Shown piece after piece: positions 1-5,491 of a stretch of 7,966 nucleotides of DNA (its first letter is position 1; every line of letters starts with the position of its first letter). This DNA comes from Dehalococcoidia bacterium UBA2158 (GTDB lineage Bacteria > Chloroflexota > Dehalococcoidia > Lucifugimonadales > UBA3495): the NCBI GenBank assembly GCA_002328185.1, contig DCWQ01000002.1:43597-51562 (forward strand). Reading direction: 5' to 3'. The notes below the pieces were generated by a model. The model saw only the letters and a list, made by a program, of their open reading frames with translations. It was not told where the DNA came from and did not search any database. The position numbers were made by a program, and so were the translations under genes.

Positions 1-115
1 AGACGGTCACTTTACGAGTCTCGCCTGGAAACTATAGATTGCGGCCATTTTCTTGTCAACGAGATTGTGCCTAGGCAGGCAGGGTTAGAACACGGCCTGT
101 GGTATCATCTTCAAC

Positions 116-120
116 GGAGG
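116..120 (+). promoter_or_regulatory. Shine-Dalgarno site fixing the mogA start
   Basis: GGAGG with a five-base spacer to the ATG at 126. It lies inside the longer frame that would begin at GTG 99, so it decides in favour of the ATG. Confidence 0.8.
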
Positions 121-125
121 ACGCC

Positions 126-626
126 ATGTTCGGATTAGCCGTGCTGACGGTCAGTACATCAGGGTCACAGGGAAAACGAGACGACAGCAGCGGTCAGGCC
201 ATCAAAGACCTTCTGGAGGGCAATGACTTCCAGGTCGTCCGCTACGAGATAGTGTCAGACGACAAGGGCACGATCTCGACGAAGTTGGCCGAGTGGGCCG
301 ATGCCGAAGACGTGGACCTGATTGTGAGCACCGGTGGCACGGGACTGGGCCGTTATGACGTTACTCCCGAAGCATGCTTAGCCATACTGGACAAAGAGGT
401 TCCCGGAATGGCGGAAGCGATGCGGGCCAAGACTCTGGAGTTTACGCCGATGGCTATGATCAGCCGTTCGGTGACCGGCATACGGGGCAATACCCTGATT
501 ATTACGCTGCCAGGTAGCACCAAGGCGGTCCAGGAATGTCTGGAAGTGGTGATGCCCGTGATACCCCACGCGCTGGAATTGCTCCACCGGGAGACCGTAA
601 ACGAGCATCCCCAGTATACCGGCTGA
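126..626 (+). CDS. mogA: MogA/MoaB-family molybdopterin adenylyltransferase
   Basis: 166-residue cytosolic protein of the MogA/MoaB fold, which adenylylates molybdopterin with ATP before molybdate insertion in molybdenum cofactor synthesis. The glycine-rich nucleotide/pterin loop TGGTG is at residues 69-73, followed by DVTPEA at 78-83. D46 and D78 sit where the two conserved acidic residues of E. coli MogA lie. PGMAEAMR (93-100) and the GIRGNTLIITLPGS segment (118-131) are further family signatures. The length matches MoaB-type proteins. The ATG at 126 is preferred over an in-frame GTG at 99 because a perfect GGAGG lies five bases before it and the family begins at this point. No other molybdenum-cofactor gene is in the window, so it looks like an orphan. 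An extended -10 (TGG then TATCAT, 100-108) lies just upstream, but it would leave a very short leader. MogA and MoaB cannot be separated from sequence alone; the family call is firm. Confidence 0.93.
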   Translation: MFGLAVLTVSTSGSQGKRDDSSGQAIKDLLEGNDFQVVRYEIVSDDKGTISTKLAEWADAEDVDLIVSTGGTGLGRYDVTPEACLAILDKEVPGMAEAMRAKTLEFTPMAMISRSVTGIRGNTLIITLPGSTKAVQECLEVVMPVIPHALELLHRETVNEHPQYTG

Positions 627-640
627 CCCTGCAATGCAAC

Positions 641-742
641 TGTCACCCGGAGTGAAGCGAAAGGTCTCATTGCTTTGGTCGAGAGGCGCTTCCCCAAAGC
701 AACGAGATTTCTCGCCGGTTTACGACGCGCTTCGAAATGACA
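641..742. repeat. 102-bp imperfect palindromic intergenic element with TGTCA/TGACA ends
   Basis: The element opens with TGTCA (641-645) and closes with its inverse TGACA (738-742). An inner stem pairs 662-678 with 694-710: nine perfect pairs (TTGCTTTGG with CCAAAGCAA), one A/C mismatch, then further pairs including two G-T wobbles. The inner loop is 679-693. Both ends carry GAAGCG-like words (left: GGAGTGAAGCG; right, inverted: TTTCGAAGCG), so the outer arms are also related by inversion, though imperfectly. It contains no open reading frame of its own and fills the gap between mogA and the next gene. The layout and wording (TGTCA, CGAAGCG, GAGAT/ATCTC) look like the small dispersed repeats found between genes in many environmental genomes. 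Mobility is inference, since only one copy is visible here. Confidence 0.6.
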
Positions 743-781
743 GAATAGCCAACGGTCTAAGAGATAGAACATCCGGGGGCC

Positions 782-806
782 TTTAGTTGTCCCATCAAAA
801 ACTAAA
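782..806 (+). repeat. Small inverted repeat upstream of the cytochrome-like gene
   Basis: TTTAGTT (782-788) and AACTAAA (800-806) are perfect inverted copies with an 11-base spacer, ending 13 bases before the ATG at 820. It could be an operator or a leader hairpin next to the ribosome binding region. Seven AT-rich pairs can occur by chance. Confidence 0.3.
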
Positions 807-819
807 AAGAGTTGTGACG

Positions 820-1161
820 ATGAGCGAACAGACCAACGATACGCAGGTTGTTTACTGGCCCAGGGTGAAAGAGATTCTGGACGGGATCATGGCCCGTTGG
901 ATCGAACGCTGGGGACGGCAGCCGCTGCCCGGCATCCACGCGTATTACTGGGAGACTCCCCAAGAACTCCAGGAATCGGTCTTGTCCGGTCTCCGGTCCA
1001 TCGAACCCGGAAAACCCGCCAGAGAGACCAACTTGGTGAAGTCATTGGCCAGGGCCGTCGGCACCTCCGGGAAGATGCCCCTGCGCGGACCGTTCCTGTC
1101 CACGGAAGAAGTGGACGAAGTGGTGGCTTGGATCGACGGAGGAATGCCTGAAGGTCCGTAG
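820..1161 (+). CDS. Small protein resembling a planctomycete-type cytochrome c domain without haem motif
   Basis: 113-residue protein with no signal peptide and no membrane segment. The C-terminal part reads GKMP, then FLSTEEVDEVVAWIDGGMP. This matches the usual end of planctomycete-type cytochrome c domains (kMP, then a proline/leucine segment, then an acidic helix and WIDxGxP). The earlier order is also kept: an ILDGI helix near the start, a LQESVLSGLRSIEPGKPARE stretch and an LVKSLARAV helix. There is no cysteine at all, so the CXXCH haem attachment site is missing while the methionine expected as axial ligand is retained. The start at ATG 820 is chosen over in-frame TTG 787 and GTG 814; the site before it (AAGAG) is modest. 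It converges on the DUF1800/DUF1501/NHL operon. The domain relationship is my reading of the pattern and the function is unknown. Confidence 0.75.
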   Translation: MSEQTNDTQVVYWPRVKEILDGIMARWIERWGRQPLPGIHAYYWETPQELQESVLSGLRSIEPGKPARETNLVKSLARAVGTSGKMPLRGPFLSTEEVDEVVAWIDGGMPEGP

Positions 1162-1185
1162 GAGCAATCTTCCAGTTAAGCCGAT

Positions 1186-1231
1186 AAAAGAAAGAGCCCA
1201 TCCTTCCGCGGAAGGATGGGCTCTTTCTTTT
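1186..1231. terminator. Bidirectional intrinsic terminator between convergent genes
   Basis: A perfect inverted repeat pairs 1186-1207 with 1210-1231 (22 bp as DNA) around a CCGCGG centre, so a real RNA loop would use the middle four bases. GC-rich pairs at the core are flanked by AAAAGAAAG on one side and CTTTCTTTT on the other, giving a T-rich tail on each strand. It lies 24 bases after the stop of the small + strand gene and 22 bases after the stop of the - strand NHL gene, so it can end both transcripts. Confidence 0.92.
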
Positions 1232-1253
1232 GCCTTGTTCGTTGCGTTGCGGT

Positions 1254-2258
1254 CTAGACCAGCGCCGGTTCAGCTTCCTTGATGTAAACCTGGAGGCGGT
1301 TCCGGGTGTGGTCGATGATCACGATCCGGCCCTGAGGGTCAATCTTGACTCCGCAAGGATGCGACAGACCCTTCTCGTAGGTAGGGTTGTTGGCGAAAGC
1401 TAGGTTCCGCTGGCGGATCATGTCTGGGTTGGACGCAAGCTTGTCCCGTCCCCACTTGGAGAGCACGGCTTCACCGTGGAACTCCGTGATGTAGCGGCCA
1501 TCAGGAGCGAAGACTTGCACCCGGTTATTCATCCAGTCGGCAACGTAGATGTCACCGTCTGCGTCCACGGACAGGCCATTGGGCCTGTTCAGTTGACCGA
1601 CGCCACTGCCGGTGGAGCCAATAGAGGCTTCCCATTTGCCGTCGGCGGTGAACTTCTGGATGCGGTCATTGCGCCAGTCGGCGATGTAGATGTGGCCTTC
1701 GGCATCGAGCGCGATGCCCCAAGGCATGTTCATCTCGCCATCAGCGCTGCCCTTTGTGCCGAACTTGCTGATGTACTTGCCGTCTAGGCTGAACTTCTGA
1801 ACCCGGCTGTTGCCTGCGTCAACGACAAACATGTTGTCGTCTTTGTCGATGGCCAGACCGGCGGGTCCGTTGAGTTCTCCGTCGCCGGAGCCGGCGGTGC
1901 CCCACTTGCTGACGAACTCACCGTCTTTGGTGAACTTGGTGATGCGGTTCAGCCATTCGTCGGCCAGGTAAAGGTTGCCTTTGCTATCCAGAGCGATGGA
2001 CGTGGGCCACATGAACTCGCCGTCGGCCTCGCCGTAGGCGCCGAATTCTGTGATGTAATCTTCGTCCAAGGTAACCACGGTGACGTGCACGCCATCCGGC
2101 CGGTTCTCATAGGACCGGTTGCAGATGTAGACCGTGCCGTCGGGGGCGATGGCCATGTCTGTGGGGTTACGGAAACCCGTACCGGCAAATTCTGCGCGGC
2201 CCACGGCATGGCTGTGCTTATATGTTCGGCTGGTTAGACCGAAGAAATGTGTTGCCAT
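1254..2258 (-). CDS. Six-bladed NHL-repeat beta-propeller protein
   Basis: 334-residue protein made almost wholly of NHL repeats with the pattern P..g.aiD..G..yvaD..n.Rv..f...G. Repeat cores start near residues 31, 84, 131, 178, 225 and 300, which suits a six-bladed propeller. Blades two to five are close to one another. Blade one lacks the NxRV part, and a stretch of about 48 residues (251-298) separates blades five and six. NHL propellers bind ligands or partner proteins, and some cleave amidated peptides; no catalytic signature of those lyases is evident. There is no signal peptide or membrane helix, so a cytoplasmic location is inferred. It is the last gene of the operon after DUF1501. 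An AAGAGGA ribosome site (2267-2273) lies eight bases before the ATG. Its ligand is unknown. Confidence 0.9.
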   Translation of the reverse strand: MATHFFGLTSRTYKHSHAVGRAEFAGTGFRNPTDMAIAPDGTVYICNRSYENRPDGVHVTVVTLDEDYITEFGAYGEADGEFMWPTSIALDSKGNLYLADEWLNRITKFTKDGEFVSKWGTAGSGDGELNGPAGLAIDKDDNMFVVDAGNSRVQKFSLDGKYISKFGTKGSADGEMNMPWGIALDAEGHIYIADWRNDRIQKFTADGKWEASIGSTGSGVGQLNRPNGLSVDADGDIYVADWMNNRVQVFAPDGRYITEFHGEAVLSKWGRDKLASNPDMIRQRNLAFANNPTYEKGLSHPCGVKIDPQGRIVIIDHTRNRLQVYIKEAEPALV

Positions 2259-2285
2259 ATCTCAATTCCTCTTCGTCTCTAGGTA

Positions 2286-2318
2286 CGCTGGGCCGAATTT
2301 TGGCCCGGCGTTTTGTTT
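2286..2318 (+). terminator. Terminator-like hairpin in the DUF1501-NHL gap, oriented on the + strand
   Basis: CGCTGGGCC (2286-2294) pairs with GGCCCGGCG (2302-2310) around a seven-base loop, with one T-G wobble in the + strand RNA, and is followed by TTTTGTTT. The T-rich tail is on the + strand, against the direction of the operon. In the operon's own RNA the wobble becomes a C-A mismatch and no T tract follows, so there it would act as an intercistronic hairpin rather than a terminator. Confidence 0.45.
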
Positions 2319-2339
2319 CGTTATTTTGCCGTTAGCCAC

Positions 2340-3479
2340 TTAAGCGAAGAACTTAACTCGCTCAAAGTTGCCGCCGACGATGGGCTCTGCATCAAGTTGG
2401 AACCAGTCTTCGAGGATGGTGGAGTAGACAGACCGGAAGTCCAGGTTGAACTTCAAGTTGCCACCCTCTTCCTGCTGGGAGGGCTCCAGTGACGGGTACG
2501 TACCGTAGACTCCGCCCTTGATGTGCTCGCCTACCATGAAGGCAACACCGGCGGCGCCGTGGTCGGTGCCGGATCCGTTGTCGATGACACGGCGGCCGAA
2601 CTCACTGAACAACAACAGGGTGACGTTGTCGCTGGCGTCATGCTCCCGCAGGTCAGTCATGAACGTGTCCACGGTGTCGGAGACGTCGGTGAGCAGTCCC
2701 GCGTTGGCCTGCGCCTGATTGGCGTGGGAGTCGAAGCCGTTGTACGGGGAAGTCGTGTACAGGACCCGGGTGCCGAACTCGGCGAAGTGGGTCTGTGCGA
2801 TGTTCTTCATGTACTGGCCGATGGCGGTGGGCGAGTACTCCACGCTGGAGGTGTATTTGTCTGGTGCCGTAGACAGAATGTCGGCGCCCTTCAAGGCGTC
2901 AGTGCCGGTCTGGTGGATGTAGTCCATGACTGCGCCGGTGCCGATGGCGGGAGCATACATGCGGCCGAACACGTCAAGCGCGTCGTTCCGCTGGTTCTCG
3001 CCCTCGATGCCGGTCAACAGACCGTAGGTCTCCAGGTTGCCGACGGAGGCTACGGGAACGCCATCCATGACCAATGCCCGGGGAAGGCCCCGGCCGAAGT
3101 TGACGGCGGTCAATACATTCTCGGAGTTAGGGTCCAACTGTTTGGTGGCCCGGCCTAGCCAGCCCTCGGTGCCGATGATCTCTGGCTCACAGGTGTGCCA
3201 GATGTCCATGGAGCGGAAGTGGGAGTAGCTGGGGGTGGGGTATCCGATACCCACGAAGATGGCCAATTTGCCTTCGTCCCAGTACTTCTTCAAAGGACCC
3301 ATGGTCGGATGGAAGCCTATCTCGTCATTGATGGGAATGATCTGGTCTTCAGGGACCGCCAAGGTGGGGCGGGAGTCCCGGTAGAAGCCATTATTACGAG
3401 GGATGACGCAGTTTAGGCCATCGTTTCCGCCGGACAGGGAAAGAACTGCCAGGACGGGATCTTTCTTGGTTTGAACCAT
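2340..3479 (-). CDS. DUF1501 family protein (alkaline-phosphatase-like fold), no signal peptide
   Basis: 379-residue protein spanning the DUF1501 domain, a family placed in the alkaline phosphatase/sulfatase superfamily. Conserved blocks appear in order: LSLSGGNDGLNCVIP at 13-27 with D20, PTPSYSHFRSMDIWHT in the first third, FDSH at 249-252, SEFGRR at 292-297 and GTDHG at 304-308. The Asp and His residues of these blocks are likely metal ligands by family analogy. Most DUF1501 proteins carry an N-terminal twin-arginine signal; this one begins five or six residues before the first domain strand, so export is not supported. AAGGAG (3485-3490) five or six bases before the ATG supports the start, and no upstream sequence encodes a missing signal. 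It lies 53 bases downstream of DUF1800, its frequent partner. The substrate is unknown. Confidence 0.92.
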   Translation of the reverse strand: MVQTKKDPVLAVLSLSGGNDGLNCVIPRNNGFYRDSRPTLAVPEDQIIPINDEIGFHPTMGPLKKYWDEGKLAIFVGIGYPTPSYSHFRSMDIWHTCEPEIIGTEGWLGRATKQLDPNSENVLTAVNFGRGLPRALVMDGVPVASVGNLETYGLLTGIEGENQRNDALDVFGRMYAPAIGTGAVMDYIHQTGTDALKGADILSTAPDKYTSSVEYSPTAIGQYMKNIAQTHFAEFGTRVLYTTSPYNGFDSHANQAQANAGLLTDVSDTVDTFMTDLREHDASDNVTLLLFSEFGRRVIDNGSGTDHGAAGVAFMVGEHIKGGVYGTYPSLEPSQQEEGGNLKFNLDFRSVYSTILEDWFQLDAEPIVGGNFERVKFFA

Positions 3480-3515
3480 GATTTCTCCTTAACTTTTTAG
3501 GTATCTCGAGAGTCC

Positions 3516-3532
3516 GTCTACTTTAAGTAGAC
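3516..3532 (-). repeat. Intercistronic inverted repeat directly after the DUF1800 stop codon
   Basis: GTCTACTT and AAGTAGAC form a perfect inverted repeat around one base; as RNA this is six pairs with a five-base loop. It abuts the DUF1800 stop (3533-3535). No T tract follows on the - strand, so it is unlikely to be a full terminator; a role in mRNA stability or processing is possible. Confidence 0.35.
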
Positions 3533-4957
3533 CTACTCGAACTGGAATTCGGCGGTGGCTGCGATCATCTGGAACATCTCGCCGGTGCGCCGTGTGAATT
3601 CGATCTTCTCAGAGTCGGTGCCGTGAGATAGCTCGCCTTCGTTGGTGGCGTGACTGATCAACTGGCTCATGGTGTCTGGGAACAGGACCACGGGGCCTGT
3701 CAGGTCCAGACAGCCGTTGACGAACTGTTCGGGGCTCAATTTATCACCGCGGGCCATCAGGCGGACGACCAAGGAGCGGACGCCCTCTAGCTCGGTGTTG
3801 CCGAGCAGGTCGGAGGCGAAGTTGATGCGCTCGACCAATGTTCCGCTGTCGATCCACTCGCGACCGGTGTGCCAGCCTTCAACGGTAGGCGGGTTCATCA
3901 GGTCCATGCCCATGTATTTGGGCTCCTGGGAGGCTTCGAACAGGCCGGGCTGGTAGCCTTTGAATTCTCCGGTCATGCGGAGCAGGCTGACAACCATCTC
4001 GGTGGGGTTCTTGACCTTCTGGTACCGGACCGCTTCGTCTTTGAAGAAGTCGGAATTGAACAGGACTTCCAACATCGCATTGATGGAGTGGCCAGAGTCC
4101 CAGTAGGCCTTCTCCAAGGCTTCGATGGCCTTTTGATCGCGGGGCGGGGTCAGCCGCCATGCCGGGATCTGGGGCTCGTCAGCGACGAAGTAGTTATAGA
4201 GATGCCGGGCAAGGAAGCGGGCGGTGGCCGGCTGCTTGCAGACGATCTCGATGATGTCGTTGCCGTTCCAGTTGCCCGTCTCGCCCAAGAACGTCTTGTC
4301 GGTAGTGTCGTGGTCGGCGGGGTCAAACCGGAATTCCCATGGGCTGCGGCCGTGGGGGAACGGAGGATATGGCGGGGCAATGTTCCAGCCCGTGAAGGCC
4401 CTGGCGCAAGCCTTGACGTCGTCTTCACTGTAGTTGAAGCCTTCGTCCATTCCCACGCCCAGGGAGAAGAGTTCCAGCAGCTCACGGCCATAGTTCTCGT
4501 TGAGGTTGGCCTTATGGCTCTCGGTATTGTCCAGGTAGTACATCATGCCGGGGTTGGTGGAAAGAGCGAGCAGAAGGTCGTCGAATTTCCCCATTCCCTG
4601 CTGGCGGAAGATATTTACCATCAGACCCATCTCTTGACCACTGTCAATCTTGCTATGGCCTGCACAGAAGATCATGTGCCAGAAAAGGGCTACTTTCTCT
4701 TGGAGTTGCCGCGGACTGTTGATCATGCGCCAGATCCACTGCTGCACATTGTTCTCGATGGCGGCAGCTTCGTAATACGAAGGGTTGTAGCGGATGAGCA
4801 AATCTTCCTCGACGGCCTCTTGGCTCTCGGGGTTGAGCAACTCTTTTACCACATTGTCATAACCTTGGGTTGCCTTAGCCTCGATCTCATCGCGGCTCGC
4901 ACCGAAACCGGCGCGACGCAAGAGGTGGGCCATCAAGGCAATATCCTGTTCAGCCAT
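3533..4957 (-). CDS. DUF1800 family protein, no signal peptide
   Basis: 474-residue protein covering the whole DUF1800 domain. The opening HLLRRAGFG (11-19) is the family start signature. Further marks are LFWHMIF (91-97), the NENYGRELLELF block (153-164), DDVKACARAFTGW (179-191), an FRFDPADHD segment, and near the end GWHTGREW (361-368) followed by a conserved arginine-rich helix. The family's biochemistry is not established; members are usually encoded next to DUF1501 proteins, as here. There is no Tat or Sec signal. The frame stays open up to a GTG at 5014, but AAGGAGG (4963-4969) sits five bases before the ATG at 4957 and the conserved region starts ten residues later, so this start is well supported. 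It is the first gene of the DUF1800-DUF1501-NHL operon, with a leader of about 140 bases. Confidence 0.92.
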   Translation of the reverse strand: MAEQDIALMAHLLRRAGFGASRDEIEAKATQGYDNVVKELLNPESQEAVEEDLLIRYNPSYYEAAAIENNVQQWIWRMINSPRQLQEKVALFWHMIFCAGHSKIDSGQEMGLMVNIFRQQGMGKFDDLLLALSTNPGMMYYLDNTESHKANLNENYGRELLELFSLGVGMDEGFNYSEDDVKACARAFTGWNIAPPYPPFPHGRSPWEFRFDPADHDTTDKTFLGETGNWNGNDIIEIVCKQPATARFLARHLYNYFVADEPQIPAWRLTPPRDQKAIEALEKAYWDSGHSINAMLEVLFNSDFFKDEAVRYQKVKNPTEMVVSLLRMTGEFKGYQPGLFEASQEPKYMGMDLMNPPTVEGWHTGREWIDSGTLVERINFASDLLGNTELEGVRSLVVRLMARGDKLSPEQFVNGCLDLTGPVVLFPDTMSQLISHATNEGELSHGTDSEKIEFTRRTGEMFQMIAATAEFQFE

Positions 4958-4962
4958 GTGTT

Positions 4963-4969
4963 CCTCCTT
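4963..4969 (-). promoter_or_regulatory. Strong Shine-Dalgarno site fixing the DUF1800 start
   Basis: On the - strand this reads AAGGAGG, five bases before the ATG at 4957. It lies within the longer frame from GTG 5014 and argues against that upstream start. Confidence 0.85.
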
Positions 4970-5107
4970 ACAGGGGAATGTCGTATTTGGTTCGTCCTCG
5001 AGCAGCGGAGCCACCCGTAATTCTCGGTTACATCAATAAGGCACGGCGAGCTTAGGAGAAATTCTAGGCTCGATACGCTCCTTATGTAACATTCATTACA
5101 AGGAAAA

Positions 5108-5136
5108 AATATAAACTAATGTGGATGCAGTGTCAA
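5108..5136 (-). promoter_or_regulatory. Sigma70-type promoter of the DUF1800-DUF1501-NHL operon
   Basis: On the - strand a perfect TTGACA (-35, 5131-5136) is followed after exactly 17 bases by TATATT (-10, 5108-5113), five of six consensus bases. The predicted transcription start is near 5101, giving a leader of about 140 bases before the DUF1800 ATG. The surroundings are AT-rich. It is the best promoter in the window. Confidence 0.8.
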
Positions 5137-5343
5137 ATGAATTGTGGACCCTTTTTGGTGAAGCTAATCTGTGTCTGAGATGGACACCGCTAAACCAGGG
5201 TTCTGGGGCTCGAAACCGCCGAAACGGTGATCAACGCAGAAATTATACCAATTTCTGTCAGATTCGCACAGCCACCGCTCAGGCGTAACCGGATACCATG
5301 TATGAGGCATACTGGCGAAGAGCGATCCGAGCCTCGATTTATC

Positions 5344-5373
5344 TTGACATCGTCCAAAATGCTTTGCTAGCAT
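5344..5373 (+). promoter_or_regulatory. Candidate promoter of the prenyltransferase-hpnH operon, with an overlapping inverted repeat
   Basis: TTGACA (5344-5349) is a perfect -35; TAGCAT (5368-5373) after 18 bases is a four-of-six -10. The predicted start is near 5380, about 110 bases before the synthase ATG. AAATGCT (5357-5363) and AGCATTT (5369-5375), inverted around five bases, cover the spacer and the -10 and could be an operator. The -35 is strong evidence; the -10 is ordinary. Confidence 0.5.
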
Positions 5374-5428
5374 TTCAGCCATCGTCATCCATCGAATGCC
5401 GATGTATGGTCGATCACGCCCCTTCAGG

Positions 5429-5475
5429 CGTAGGCCAATATACGTAGGCCGCCTCGGTGCGGCCTACCTTTTCTC
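5429..5475 (+). promoter_or_regulatory. Leader hairpin with a competing upstream arm, attenuator-like
   Basis: GTAGGCCGC (5444-5452) pairs perfectly with GCGGCCTAC (5459-5467) around a six-base loop, followed by CTTTTCTCC. This resembles a weak intrinsic terminator 17 bases or so before the ribosome site of the synthase gene. CGTAGGCC occurs twice (5429-5436 and 5443-5450), and either copy can pair with GGCCTAC at 5461-5467, so two alternative folds are possible. The T tract is short. Attenuation is inference. Confidence 0.45.
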
Positions 5476-5476
5476 C

Positions 5477-5490
5477 GGGGAGAAGAGGAG
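5477..5490 (+). promoter_or_regulatory. Ribosome binding region of the polyprenyl synthase gene
   Basis: A purine run contains GGGGAG (5477-5482, nine bases from the ATG at 5492) and GAGGAG ending one base before the ATG. The first has workable spacing and the second is too close. It selects ATG 5492 over an in-frame ATG at 5396, whose extra codons would run through the leader hairpin. Confidence 0.6.
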
Positions 5491-5491
5491 T

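Larger units (their letters stand above)
4958..5491. other. 534-bp intergenic region between divergent operons
   Basis: This gap holds the leader and promoter of the DUF1800 operon on the left and those of the prenyltransferase-hpnH operon on the right. In the left leader a hairpin can form between 5047-5055 and 5064-5072 (CGAGC/GCTCG outer stem, TAG/CTA inner stem, eight-base loop). Between the two promoters (5137-5343) I see no convincing gene or RNA. On the - strand TGG plus TATAAT (5242-5250) looks like an extended -10 but lacks a matching -35. A - strand frame of 74 codons (5164-5388) has no ribosome site and overlaps the opposing promoter. Confidence 0.6.

Noticed and set aside
353..772. 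- strand frame of 139 codons over the end of mogA
   Set aside because: It is antisense to conserved MogA/MoaB coding sequence and runs through the palindromic repeat; no motif is present.
2523..3158. + strand frame of 211 codons opposite DUF1501
   Set aside because: It is low-complexity Val/Gly-rich translation antisense to a clear DUF1501 gene, with no ribosome site.
5003..5016. T-box-like sequence (GGGTGGCTCCGCTG on the - strand) in the DUF1800 leader
   Set aside because: It differs from the T-box core (GGGTGGnACCGCG), no terminator/antiterminator pair or specifier loop is visible, the upstream leader is short, and the gene is not an aminoacyl-tRNA synthetase or amino-acid gene.
3869..5020. 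Long + strand open frame of 383 codons opposite the DUF1800 gene
   Set aside because: The opposite strand encodes a complete DUF1800 domain with conserved motifs, promoter and ribosome site. The + strand product shows no domain pattern and follows from codon bias on the other strand.
5205..5222. tRNA T-loop-like GGCTCGAAACC
   Set aside because: The flanking bases do not form a T stem, and no acceptor, D or anticodon arm can be built around it.
5164..5388. - strand frame of 74 codons in the divergent intergenic region
   Set aside because: No Shine-Dalgarno site, no recognisable motif, weaker third-position GC bias than the neighbours, and its start overlaps the candidate + strand promoter. 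An aromatic-rich stretch made me look twice, but support is too thin.
5396..5491. N-terminal extension of the polyprenyl synthase from ATG 5396
   Set aside because: The extra 32 codons run through the leader hairpin and repeats, are Arg/Pro-rich, and have no ribosome site; ATG 5492 has one.
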